Shown here one piece after another: positions 8,012 to 16,087 of a DNA stretch of 42,167 bases. Origin of the DNA: CAZSVI01 sp964610205 (GTDB lineage Bacteria > Bacillota > Clostridia > DSM-8532). A model generated the notes under the pieces. It was given only the letters and a program-made list of their open reading frames with translations, ran no database searches and was not told where the DNA came from. How positions within the stretch are numbered: position 1 is the stretch's first letter; each line of letters begins with the position of its first letter. The stretch lies in the NCBI GenBank assembly GCA_964610205.1, contig CAZSVI010000012.1, forward strand, positions 1 to 42,167. Direction: 5' to 3'. Both the position numbers and the translations under genes were made by a program.

Positions 8012-9166
8012 TCATTCTTCACTGTGTGGTAAAATGACTTTTATAGTGGTACCCTTTCCCTGTTGGGAAGTAATATCCATCGTTCCATTCAACAGTTCAA
8101 TGCGTTCTTTCATGCTAAACAGACCAAATCCACCGGTTTTATTGTCTTTTTCCACCCTTATCAGGTTTATATCAAATCCCTTGCCCTTATCTGATATCAG
8201 TAAAACAATGCTCTGTGATGTAAACTCCAACCGTATATCTGCCTTTTTTGAGTTCGAATGCTTACGGATGTTATTTAGTGCTTCCTGTATTATCCTGAAA
8301 ACTGTAAGGTTAAGGTTTTTATTATTAATAATTATATCATTTTCACGATATTGGAATCGTATTTCAATTCCACATCCTTCGGAAAAATTTTCAATATACT
8401 TCTGCAGTGTGGGTATCAAACCCAAATCTTCCAACGACATCGGTTTTAAATCATAAATTATCCTTCTTACATCCTTAAGTGAATCGCGGACAATTTTCTT
8501 TAAATTTTTTAGTTCTTTCCGGGTTTGTTCCAGATCCACATCAATTAATTTTTCACAAATTTCCGCCTTAAGGACAATATTTGACATTAACTGAGCCGGT
8601 CCGTCGTGTATTTCCCTGGCTACCCGGCTTCGTTCTTCTTCTTGTGCTCTTATTACGTGTACAGCCAGATATTTTCTTTTTTCGACATCTTCCAGATGAA
8701 CATTCAAATTGTTCAAGTCCCCGGAAAGATAATCCATTACAGTACCCGCCTGATTCACCAGCAATTCAGCCTTTTCTACAGTACCAAACGCGTCCCTGAG
8801 TCGTCTTTCCAGATCATTCCTTCGTACTATGGAAAATTTCTCGCGTTCACGGTTAACCGCCAATTCAATACGAATCTTGTCGGCATTCTCGTACGCAATA
8901 CGGATATCATCCTGACTGTGATTACTAAAATCCCTGCTTATGTTTGCAAGCTTTAATCGACTCTTCTTCAGTTCCTCCTCAAGTATCTCACCTTGAAGGA
9001 TTATTCTCTCAACCTCAAGCTTTAGCTCTCTCAATTCATCTTCCAGCCGGTAACATTCCCGTCGGGCGCCTTCTGCGATATCATAAATAGCTTCCCGGCT
9101 CTTACCTATCATACTAAGAGTATTTTTAACAATCCTTTTTAACCGGGAGACATCGAAGTTTTCCAA
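8012..9166 (-). CDS. degS: DegS-type sensor histidine kinase
   Basis: A cytoplasmic kinase with no membrane segment. It has a long N-terminal coiled coil (the DegS sensor region), then the HisKA_3 box with phospho-acceptor His in REIHDGPAQLMSN (about residue 187), and a C-terminal HATPase with NNIRKHS and GKGFD/GGFGLFSMKER. Bacillus DegS has the same layout and nearly the same length. I place the start at a TTG (9164-9166) because AAGGGGG lies seven bases upstream, rather than at the further upstream in-frame codon at 9196. It sits between nrdR and degU. Confidence 0.9.
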   Translation of the reverse strand: MENFDVSRLKRIVKNTLSMIGKSREAIYDIAEGARRECYRLEDELRELKLEVERIILQGEILEEELKKSRLKLANISRDFSNHSQDDIRIAYENADKIRIELAVNREREKFSIVRRNDLERRLRDAFGTVEKAELLVNQAGTVMDYLSGDLNNLNVHLEDVEKRKYLAVHVIRAQEEERSRVAREIHDGPAQLMSNIVLKAEICEKLIDVDLEQTRKELKNLKKIVRDSLKDVRRIIYDLKPMSLEDLGLIPTLQKYIENFSEGCGIEIRFQYRENDIIINNKNLNLTVFRIIQEALNNIRKHSNSKKADIRLEFTSQSIVLLISDKGKGFDINLIRVEKDNKTGGFGLFSMKERIELLNGTMDITSQQGKGTTIKVILPHSEE

Positions 9167-9226
9167 TAAATAACCCCCTTGTATAATTGCCCTCATTAAA
9201 AAATCAAATGATATGACTAATTTCCG

Positions 9227-9682
9227 CTATTTTTCAATAATAATTTTCTGCAATTCGTCCATGAATGTATTTATGTCCTTAAACTGCCGGTAGACGGATG
9301 CAAAACGAACATAAGCCACTTCATCAAGTTTTCTTAATTCCTCCATCACCAACTCTCCTATGTCAGAACTGGTAACTTCACGTTCAAGGGTATTGTATAT
9401 TTGAGCCTCTACATTATCAATAAGGTTTTCAATGTCATGCATTGAAACAGGACGTTTCTCACAGGCTCTTAATACTCCGTTCGACAATTTCTCGCGGTTA
9501 TATGGCTGGCGGGACTTGTCCTTCTTTATTACCATTAGGGGCATTAGTTCAACCTTTTCATAAGTTGTATATCTCTTCTGACAACCCAGACATTCCCTCC
9601 TCCTTCGGATGATTGCTCCTTCATCCGTTGGACGGGAATCGATAACCTTGTCTTCCAGATGGGAACAGTATGGACATTTCAT
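9227..9682 (-). CDS. nrdR: Transcriptional repressor NrdR
   Basis: A 151-residue NrdR with an N-terminal zinc ribbon (Cys3, Cys6, Cys31, Cys34) and an ATP-cone domain (about 46-136) that senses ATP and dATP. NrdR represses ribonucleotide reductase genes by binding NrdR boxes. Signature motifs MKCPYC, DSR, RRRREC and RYTTYE are all present and the length is standard. A GGAGGGAT lies just before the ATG. It sits upstream of degS in the same direction with a 60-base gap. Confidence 0.96.
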   Translation of the reverse strand: MKCPYCSHLEDKVIDSRPTDEGAIIRRRRECLGCQKRYTTYEKVELMPLMVIKKDKSRQPYNREKLSNGVLRACEKRPVSMHDIENLIDNVEAQIYNTLEREVTSSDIGELVMEELRKLDEVAYVRFASVYRQFKDINTFMDELQKIIIEK

Positions 9683-9779
9683 AATATCCCTCCTACGCTT
9701 TTCTAAATGTCGTTATCCGGAAAAACATTACTGCAATCCGGTTAGTTAAAACATGATTGTTCTGCTTTAAAATTGCATC

Positions 9780-9802
9780 ATAAAGTCACTTAGTGACTTT
9801 AT
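9780..9802. repeat. Perfect 23-base palindrome between the YlmC gene and nrdR
   Basis: ATAAAGTCACT, one central base, then AGTGACTTTAT. The arms are 11 bp and perfectly complementary. No T-tract follows on either strand, so it looks more like a protein-binding site than a terminator. Confidence 0.6.
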
Positions 9803-9886
9803 ACAGACAGTCATATTATAGATATCGGACTTTTTATAGGCAAATTAATAGAGGTTGCAAAAAAGCCACTGATTTTAGAATAGTGA

Positions 9887-10186
9887 CTAAGCCTCACGAA
9901 TATCTACTAAAATTATTTCTTCACCAATCTTCCTGATGTCTTTCCAGGGGATTACCATTTCGGATTCTCTTCCAAAGAATCGAAAAAACGACCAGGGCCC
10001 CGGTAAAATTATCGACAATATCCGTCCCGTATCAAGACTGAACTCCGCATCCTTAACAAACCCAAGCCTTCTGCCGTCAACCAGGTTGATAACCTCCTTT
10101 TGTCTTAGTTCCGCAATTCGGCTTACATTTGAAGTAGGAAGTTGAATACCATTACGTTCAAGGTTTTTCGTTTCCCTATACAGCAT
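9887..10186 (-). CDS. YlmC/YmxH family sporulation-associated PRC-barrel protein
   Basis: A 99-residue protein whose core (about residues 20-97) is the YlmC/YmxH PRC-barrel-like domain: ELRQKEVINLVDGRRLGFV, then a GRI-x-S strand and a final VPWKDIRKIGEEIILVD-type segment. Members are widespread in spore-formers and often sit beside sigE/sigG, as here. Their biochemical role is unclear. The ATG at 10186 has GGAG five bases upstream, but the roughly 20 residues before the conserved domain are longer than usual. Confidence 0.8.
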   Translation of the reverse strand: MLYRETKNLERNGIQLPTSNVSRIAELRQKEVINLVDGRRLGFVKDAEFSLDTGRILSIILPGPWSFFRFFGRESEMVIPWKDIRKIGEEIILVDIREA

Positions 10187-10299
10187 GATTGCTCCAACAA
10201 AATCATTCTACTACAATTTATTCGGGGAAATAAAAAGTAAGAATCCCACATAAAAAAATCCTTCTCCCCTTCTCTCACTTCTGACCTCTAACCTCCGGA

Positions 10300-11070
10300 T
10301 TACACATATTTACGCATATGCTTTAAAGCGGCTTTTTCAAGACGGGAAACCTGCGCCTGAGAAATACCAATTTCTTCTGCAACTTCCATTTGTGTTCTTC
10401 CCCTGAAAAACCTGAGATCAACAATCATACGTTCTCTTTCTGTCAAACGTGCTATAGCCTCATTAATAGATATATTTTCCAGCCAGTTGTCATCATTATT
10501 CTTTTCATCGCTTACCTGATCCATAACATAAATAGCATCACCGCCATCATGATAAACCGACTCAAACAAAGATATTGGATCCTGAATAGCGTCAAGCGCT
10601 ATAAGGACTTCCTCCCTTGGCATATTCATCTCTTCTGAAATTTCAGAAATCGAAGGTTCTCTCGACAGTCTGCTTGTCAGTTTTTCCTTTGCCTGCAATG
10701 CCTTATATGCTATATCCTTCAGAGAACGGCTGACACGTATTGAATTATTGTCTCTTAAATACCTTCTGATTTCACCAATAATCATAGGTACGGCATATGT
10801 TGAAAATTTCACATTCTGTGACAGGTCAAAATTATCAATCGCTTTGATTAATCCAATACAACCCACCTGGAACAAATCGTCCACATGCTCTCCCCTGTTG
10901 TTAAACCTTTGTATTACACTTAATACCAACCGAAGATTTCCTTTTATAAACTCTTCTCTGGCATTTTTATCACCATTTTTTATTTTTTTAAACAGTTCGT
11001 CTTTTTGTTTGTTTGTTAGAACAGGAAGTTTGGATGTGTTAACACCGCATATTTCTACCTTGTTGATCAA
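10300..11070 (-). CDS. sigG: Forespore sigma factor SigG
   Basis: The late forespore sigma factor, which switches on germination and spore-protection genes. The N-terminal motif NKVEICGVNTSKLPVL is diagnostic for SigG, followed by region 2 (NLRLVLSVIQRFNNRGE, DDLFQVGCIGLIKAIDNFD, KFSTYAVPMIIGEIRRYLRD), region 3 (RVSRSLKDIAYKA) and the region 4 helix-turn-helix (EVAEEIGISQAQVSRLEKAA). I choose the TTG at 11068-11070 because GGGAGG lies eight bases upstream; a GTG three codons earlier overlaps that site. It lies downstream of sigE, as in other spore-formers, but with a terminator between them. Confidence 0.97.
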   Translation of the reverse strand: MINKVEICGVNTSKLPVLTNKQKDELFKKIKNGDKNAREEFIKGNLRLVLSVIQRFNNRGEHVDDLFQVGCIGLIKAIDNFDLSQNVKFSTYAVPMIIGEIRRYLRDNNSIRVSRSLKDIAYKALQAKEKLTSRLSREPSISEISEEMNMPREEVLIALDAIQDPISLFESVYHDGGDAIYVMDQVSDEKNNDDNWLENISINEAIARLTERERMIVDLRFFRGRTQMEVAEEIGISQAQVSRLEKAALKHMRKYV

Positions 11071-11255
11071 AACAGACACCTCCCACTTAGATAAAAGAAT
11101 TCTAGAGCTTGCACTTTAAATGTAATGCAAACCTGCAAAAGCAGTTTAAAATCTTATTATCATTTTGTCCTCATAGATGCCAAATATACTGTTTCCTAAT
11201 CCTGAAAATATTCGAAATACCCCTTGACAACCGTCTTGATCGAGAACAACATAGC

Positions 11256-11295
11256 AAAACAGGGGAGTGAAAATTTTTAATTTTCACTCCCCTGT
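11256..11295 (-). terminator. Rho-independent terminator after sigE
   Basis: A perfect 17-bp stem (11259-11275 with 11279-11295) with a three-base loop, followed on the minus strand by TTTTGC. It separates sigE from sigG, so sigG probably relies partly on its own promoter in the roughly 190 bases that follow. Confidence 0.85.
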
Positions 11296-11346
11296 GGAAA
11301 TAATCGTCTTTGTTTCCGGAAATCTGATTCTTGATTTGTTCGTATG

Positions 11347-12072
11347 TTACAGCATCCGGCTTATTTCCTTTTTCAATCTGCCAAGAATTCTTTTTTCCAG
11401 CCTGGAGATATAGGATTGTGAGATCCCCAGCATATCAGCCACTTCCTTCTGTGTTTTTTCCCGCTGATTATTTAAACCGAAGCGCATTTCCATTATTCTT
11501 TTTTCACGGCGGCTCAATTTCGTCATTGCAGACACTAAAAGTTCACGGTCAATTTCATCATCCAGATTTTTTTGAATGAGATCACTTTCGGTGCCTAAAA
11601 TATCTGAAAGCAGAAGTTCATTTCCATCCCAGTCTACATTGAGCGGTTCATCAATGGAAACTTCGGAGCGGATTCTACTGTTTTTTCTTAGAAACATTAG
11701 GATTTCATTCTCAATACAACGGGATGCATAAGTTGCCAGTTTTATATTGAGTGATGTGTTATATGTATTAATAGCTTTTATTAGTCCTATGGTACCTATG
11801 GATGTTAAATCCTCAATATCCATACCCGTATTTTCAAACTTACGCGCAATATATACTACCAGCCTCAAATTTCGTTCAATTAATGTTTTTTTAACCCCAA
11901 ATTCCTGTCCGGGAAGTTTATCCAATAATGTTGCTTCTTCTTCACTGGTTAACGGAGGAGGCAGAGCTTCACTTCCTCCAACATAGTGAATATCGTGGGC
12001 TCTGAATATATCTTGTATCCTTTTTAACCCCTGTATTATTTTCCATAAAAATTTGTTTTTGTATATATCCAT
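11347..12072 (-). CDS. sigE: Mother-cell sigma factor SigE (pro-sigma-E)
   Basis: The early mother-cell sporulation sigma factor, made as an inactive precursor that SpoIIGA cleaves. The N-terminal pro-region (MDIYKNKFLWKIIQGLKR) is followed by YVGGSEALPPPL, then region 2 (NLRLVVYIARKFENTGMDIEDL, KLATYASRCIENEILMFLR) and region 4 (EKTQKEVADMLGISQSYISRLEKR). The start at 12072 is supported by GGAAGG eight bases upstream and by the pro-sequence; an upstream in-frame extension to 12138 has no homology in the family. It lies directly downstream of spoIIGA, matching the conserved spoIIG operon. Confidence 0.97.
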   Translation of the reverse strand: MDIYKNKFLWKIIQGLKRIQDIFRAHDIHYVGGSEALPPPLTSEEEATLLDKLPGQEFGVKKTLIERNLRLVVYIARKFENTGMDIEDLTSIGTIGLIKAINTYNTSLNIKLATYASRCIENEILMFLRKNSRIRSEVSIDEPLNVDWDGNELLLSDILGTESDLIQKNLDDEIDRELLVSAMTKLSRREKRIMEMRFGLNNQREKTQKEVADMLGISQSYISRLEKRILGRLKKEISRML

Positions 12073-12205
12073 TATTACACCTTCCAGTATTATGTTTTTG
12101 CTCTGGTTTTTATCAAACGCTCGCGGTGTGCTGCACATAAAACGAGTAAGTCAGGCGTTTTAGCTCCCGTGTTTTGACACTCAATTCACGCAAACACTCA
12201 TTGAA

Positions 12206-13105
12206 TTACGCCGATACCATCTCAGGGCTTATAATCGCTCTATATCTGTCTTTTGCCGACAGCCTGTTCTGGCATATACAAACAACAACCTGTGTTTTTT
12301 CAAAATGAAGTTCCTCCTTTTCCACCGATACGCTATCCGGTTTAAACCCCGGAAGCATACCATTATTTGTTCCGATAGCATTGAAAGGTACCAGCCTGAT
12401 TCGCTTTCTCCATTCAGAATCCTGTTCAACCTTCAATGCCATATCTTCTGACTGTGCCCAATCCTTCAGCCATTTAACCATTCCATACGGCAGCAATTCC
12501 TTTATTCCATCCAGTTCAGCTACCATTACAGGATATTGGGTAAAAGGATCCATGAGAGAATTGCCCGTATCTATCAATGCCGGCAGACATACTGTTCTGC
12601 CGCCGAGATGAATGTATGCGTTTACAATATATGAATCTTTTTCTATTCTTTTTCTGAACAAATCGGTAAAGGATCTTACCATAAGAAAACCAAAAACAAG
12701 TGTCAGAATCAGTAAAAGATTATCGCTTCTGAAACTTGTGTAAATAACTCCATTTTTAAAGTAGATACCCTGATTGGTCAGACTCATCAGTGCATAGCCC
12801 AAGCCTGCGAAAATAAGTGACGACAAATAAAATGACAACAGTGCCTTCAACCCGCTCTTTATACTTTTGAAAGGAAATGCTACAGCGATCATAAGAACGG
12901 AAAGCAAAATCTTTCCTCCTATTGTATATAAACTGTGAATTTCCGGACATACAAGCATAACGGCAAGGTAAATTGCTCCAATGGCAGCCGACATGAATTT
13001 ACGCATGATGGTTGAGTAAATTCCGCACAGTTTTTCAGTTACGAGCAAAATACCGTAATTAACAATAACATTTTCAAGGAACAATAAATCTAAATATATT
13101 GCCAT
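12206..13105 (-). CDS. spoIIGA: Sporulation sigma-E processing aspartic peptidase SpoIIGA
   Basis: A 299-residue membrane-bound protease that removes the pro-peptide of SigE in response to a forespore signal. The N-terminal half has about five hydrophobic segments (residues 1-145); the C-terminal half is a cytoplasmic aspartic-protease domain with the catalytic motif PALIDTGNSL (Asp179), active as a dimer. Length and layout match Bacillus SpoIIGA. GAGGTGAGG precedes the ATG. A long-spacer sigma-A promoter with an overlapping Spo0A box lies about 170 bases upstream, so it should start under phosphorylated Spo0A. Confidence 0.95.
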   Translation of the reverse strand: MAIYLDLLFLENVIVNYGILLVTEKLCGIYSTIMRKFMSAAIGAIYLAVMLVCPEIHSLYTIGGKILLSVLMIAVAFPFKSIKSGLKALLSFYLSSLIFAGLGYALMSLTNQGIYFKNGVIYTSFRSDNLLLILTLVFGFLMVRSFTDLFRKRIEKDSYIVNAYIHLGGRTVCLPALIDTGNSLMDPFTQYPVMVAELDGIKELLPYGMVKWLKDWAQSEDMALKVEQDSEWRKRIRLVPFNAIGTNNGMLPGFKPDSVSVEKEELHFEKTQVVVCICQNRLSAKDRYRAIISPEMVSA

Positions 13106-13278
13106 ATCCTCACCTCATGTTGCTCCACAGAACTCATAAAATAAAAAAACGCATAGTCTCTCCACTATCCATCCATATGCATATACACATCGTTTTATGC
13201 TTTATATTAATATATGAATGAATATCATTCCCTCTTCACCTACAGATTTTAAAACAACGAAAGCAATTGCTTACTGTT

Positions 13279-13315
13279 ATTATATCGTCCCGGGGAAGCA
13301 GTATTTGTCAAAAAA
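13279..13315 (-). promoter_or_regulatory. spoIIG-type promoter with 21-bp spacer and Spo0A box
   Basis: On the minus strand, TTGACA (13306-13311) and TATAAT (13279-13284) are separated by 21 bp, much more than the usual 17. The plus strand at 13304-13315 reads TTTGTCAAAAAA, which fits the extended Spo0A-box consensus TTTGTCRAAAAA and overlaps the -35 element. The Bacillus spoIIG promoter has the same odd design: an over-long sigma-A spacer rescued by Spo0A~P bound over the -35. Confidence 0.75.
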
Positions 13316-13574
13316 TAGTATCACCGTTTCATTTCCCTGAACTCTTTTAACAGTTTTTTCATTCGCTGTTTTCATACCTTTTTTTATGTTATACTTAACT
13401 AAACCGTTAATTATTAAATGCATATCCTTATACATGGAATTCATCGTAACGGATTTTCAGAACGATTCAATAATCAGAGGCAGGTGTCTTAGGTGGCGTT
13501 TGATAAAATATTCACCAGCACAACGAGTTTATTATTACAGGTGCGAACAGAGACATGAAAAGCGAGGTAAAAAC

Positions 13575-14468
13575 ATGACAGGTATAAAGAAAATTTTTAA
13601 AGTATTTTTTTATTGCACAGGGGTTTCATCACTGAATCTTATTATGCAGGTTATAGCGGTCATTCCCTTAGCCGTATTTATAATGCTTGTCCATATTGGG
13701 CCTTCATTATTATCAGGGGATCCAGGCGCTTTTTTGACATTTGATGTTGAGGGCTATACCCGGATTATTCTTTTACCGGCCGTGTTGCTGGCAGGTTTTC
13801 TGACTTTTGGAACCGTATGGCTTATCCATGTCCTGTTCAAAAAACCTTTCTTTGAGCGTCTTTCTTTTAAAAAGACTCCCCTTCTTTTTATTGCTGTCAG
13901 CTTCATAATAGGCTGTTCTATGCAGCTTCCAATAAATTTTATACTTTATCAAATTGAAAAAGCCGGTATCGCTCCGGATCTTTTTGAGCAATACGCCAAG
14001 ATCATCGAACCATTAATGGTTGATCAGAATCTGGTTATGATGATTCTGGCAGTAGGAATACTGACTCCCATTCTGGAGGAGATTGTATTCCGGGGATTGG
14101 TTTTTCACCAGCTAAGAAAAAACATCCCTATCGTTCCCGCCGTTATTCTTCAGGCTCTGCTTTTCGGTTTGGTACACATGAATCTTATTCAGGGTGCATA
14201 TGCGTTTGCCCTTGGCATATTAATGGCATTAACCATGATATGGTCGCGTTCATTGCTGCTTCCGATAGCAATTCATATCGGCATGAATTTATCAGCTGTT
14301 TTACTGTCTGAATTCGGAAAAGGAATCAGTGATTTGGCGGGAAATATTATGTTATTAATATCATGTATACTTATTCCCGCCGGCATGGTTTTTCTATATC
14401 TGAAAACAAAAAAGAATCAATACGCCTCTGATAAAGAGGATCCTGCAGAATTAAAGGAAACGTTGTAA
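13575..14468 (+). CDS. CPBP (CAAX protease and bacteriocin-processing) family intramembrane metalloprotease
   Basis: A 297-residue membrane protein with about eight hydrophobic segments and the three conserved motifs of the CPBP/Abi family: EEIVFRG (the EExxxR motif), FGLVHMN (FxxxH) and a final IAIHIGMNL (HxxxN). These residues form the zinc-independent glutamate/histidine active site in the membrane. Functions in bacteria range from immunity to regulation, and the target is unknown here. The start at 13575 (MTGIKKIF) has GAGG seven bases upstream; the open frame runs back to 13386 but the extra 63 residues look non-coding. It diverges from spoIIGA. Confidence 0.85.
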   Translation: MTGIKKIFKVFFYCTGVSSLNLIMQVIAVIPLAVFIMLVHIGPSLLSGDPGAFLTFDVEGYTRIILLPAVLLAGFLTFGTVWLIHVLFKKPFFERLSFKKTPLLFIAVSFIIGCSMQLPINFILYQIEKAGIAPDLFEQYAKIIEPLMVDQNLVMMILAVGILTPILEEIVFRGLVFHQLRKNIPIVPAVILQALLFGLVHMNLIQGAYAFALGILMALTMIWSRSLLLPIAIHIGMNLSAVLLSEFGKGISDLAGNIMLLISCILIPAGMVFLYLKTKKNQYASDKEDPAELKETL

Positions 14469-14491
14469 CCTGCCGGTTCACTTATCCGGAT

Positions 14492-15769
14492 TTAAATGGA
14501 TTTGTGTGAAAAAGATTTTTTATGTTCGTCATAATCAGAGACAATGTGTCCTTTTCCAATCAGCTTGTACTTGTATATCAACAGACCATCCAACCCCATA
14601 GGCCCCCGCGCATGAAGTTTATTAGTACTTATCCCTACTTCGGCGCCGAATCCATACTTAAAGCCATCACTGAACCTTGTCGAACAATTCCAGAATACAT
14701 TTCCGGAATCTACTCTTTCCATAAATTTATAAGCTCTTGAACTGCAGTTGGTAATAATGGCATCTGTATGCCCCGACCCGAATGTATTAATATGATCTAT
14801 CGCTTCCTCAAGGGAATTGACAATTCTAACTGATAGAATGTAGTCCAGATACTCTGTGGACCAATCTTCTTCACAAGCCGGAACAACAGGAATGATTTCC
14901 CGTGTTTTTTCACATCCGCGCAATTCCACATTCTTCTCATCCATCTTTTCCTTTAAAGCCGGTAAAAAACCGGAGGCAATTTCTCTGTGAACAAGAAGTG
15001 TCTCGGTAGCATTACATACAGCTACATACTGAGTTTTTGAATCATAAACCACATCTACCGCCATACGGATATCGGCATCTTTATCCACATAACAATGGCA
15101 AATACCATCAGCATGGCCCAGTACCGGTATTCTTGAGTTATCCATGATATACCTTACAAATTCATTGGATCCCCGTGGAATAATCAAATCTATATAGTCA
15201 TCCAGTTTGAGCATTTTTCTTACGTCATCACGTGTTTCTACGAGATGTATCCATCCTGTATTGATTCCAGCCTTTCCGGTTGCATTTTGGATTAATTCCG
15301 CCAATATGCGGTTTGTTTCCATAGCCTCACTGCCACCCTTTAATAGCACAGCATTTCCGCTTTTCAGGCACAATGTGGAAATCTGCACCAGAGCATCGGG
15401 TCTTGATTCGAATATAACGCCAACAACACCAATGGGACAACTGATTTTATACAGTTCCAGATCCCTGTCAAGCTCTGTCGCCAGTAAAAGCTTTCCAACA
15501 GGGTCAGGTAAATCAATAAGACTATTAATTCCATCTACTACATCAGAAAGTTTTTTCTCATCGAAATTAAGCCGCTTTAATAATGGAGCGGATAATTTAT
15601 TCCGTTCGCTTCTTTCCAGGTCTTCCCTGTTCTTTTGCATTATTGCTTCCCTGTTTTTTAACAGGGTCTCAGCAATCAACTTCAGTGCATGGTTCTTCTG
15701 CACTGTCTTTGCGGACGATAAATCAACAGATGCGCTTTTAGCAATGGACGCGGCTTTAATCATATCCAT
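14492..15769 (-). CDS. proA: Gamma-glutamyl phosphate reductase ProA
   Basis: The second enzyme of proline synthesis: it reduces gamma-glutamyl phosphate to glutamate-5-semialdehyde with NADPH. A 425-residue ALDH-superfamily protein with PIGVVGVIFESRPDALVQ, KGGSEAMETN, the catalytic Cys in YVAVCNATE (about residue 252) and GPMGLDGLLIYKY near the C-terminus. I place the start at 15769 (MDMIKAASIAK), with AAGGA seven bases upstream. Open codons continue to 15841 but do not look like family sequence. ProB is usually encoded next to ProA; here the upstream side runs into 10 Ns at 15856. Confidence 0.94.
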   Translation of the reverse strand: MDMIKAASIAKSASVDLSSAKTVQKNHALKLIAETLLKNREAIMQKNREDLERSERNKLSAPLLKRLNFDEKKLSDVVDGINSLIDLPDPVGKLLLATELDRDLELYKISCPIGVVGVIFESRPDALVQISTLCLKSGNAVLLKGGSEAMETNRILAELIQNATGKAGINTGWIHLVETRDDVRKMLKLDDYIDLIIPRGSNEFVRYIMDNSRIPVLGHADGICHCYVDKDADIRMAVDVVYDSKTQYVAVCNATETLLVHREIASGFLPALKEKMDEKNVELRGCEKTREIIPVVPACEEDWSTEYLDYILSVRIVNSLEEAIDHINTFGSGHTDAIITNCSSRAYKFMERVDSGNVFWNCSTRFSDGFKYGFGAEVGISTNKLHARGPMGLDGLLIYKYKLIGKGHIVSDYDEHKKSFSHKSI

Positions 15770-15855
15770 CAAGGTTCCTTCCATGTTGGTAACACAACCG
15801 GTTACCTTTTTTATAAAACAAGGCCAAAAGATGTCCTTCACCGGATAACCTGTAA

Positions 15856-15865
15856 NNNNNNNNNN
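15856..15865. other. Assembly gap (10 Ns)
   Basis: Ten Ns mark a scaffold join whose real length is unknown. The right flank opens with the palindrome ATGATAT-TATT-ATATCAT (15867-15884), which resembles the hairpin array found at 32.9 kb, so a repeat may have broken the assembly here. Confidence 0.95.
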
Positions 15866-15950
15866 TATGATATTATTATATCATTGTTACTATGTAAATG
15901 TCAGTATGTAACCGAAAACTTAAACAGATATCCTGCGTGTGTAATTGCTA

Positions 15951-15979
15951 TTGACTTAAATATAATTTATCTGTAACAT
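15951..15979 (+). promoter_or_regulatory. Possible sigma-A promoter of prfC
   Basis: TTGACT (15951-15956), a 17-base spacer and TAACAT (15974-15979), about 110 bases before the prfC start. The -35 is good and the -10 is weak. Confidence 0.4.
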
Positions 15980-16087
15980 GATAAAGAAGAAAATTAAAAC
16001 CTTTTTTCTGATATTCAAGGCATACATGGAAATAGTTTTCTTGAAAAATATACTTTAAATTTACTCTGAAAGGAAGTACAACATCGT

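Noticed and set aside
9170..9200. TTGATT/TATACA promoter-like pair before degS
   Set aside because: The implied transcription start would fall inside or after the degS ribosome site, so it cannot serve a normal leader.
15207..15848. 213-codon open frame antisense to proA
   Set aside because: Shadow of the conserved proA frame; serine-rich composition typical of antisense translation.
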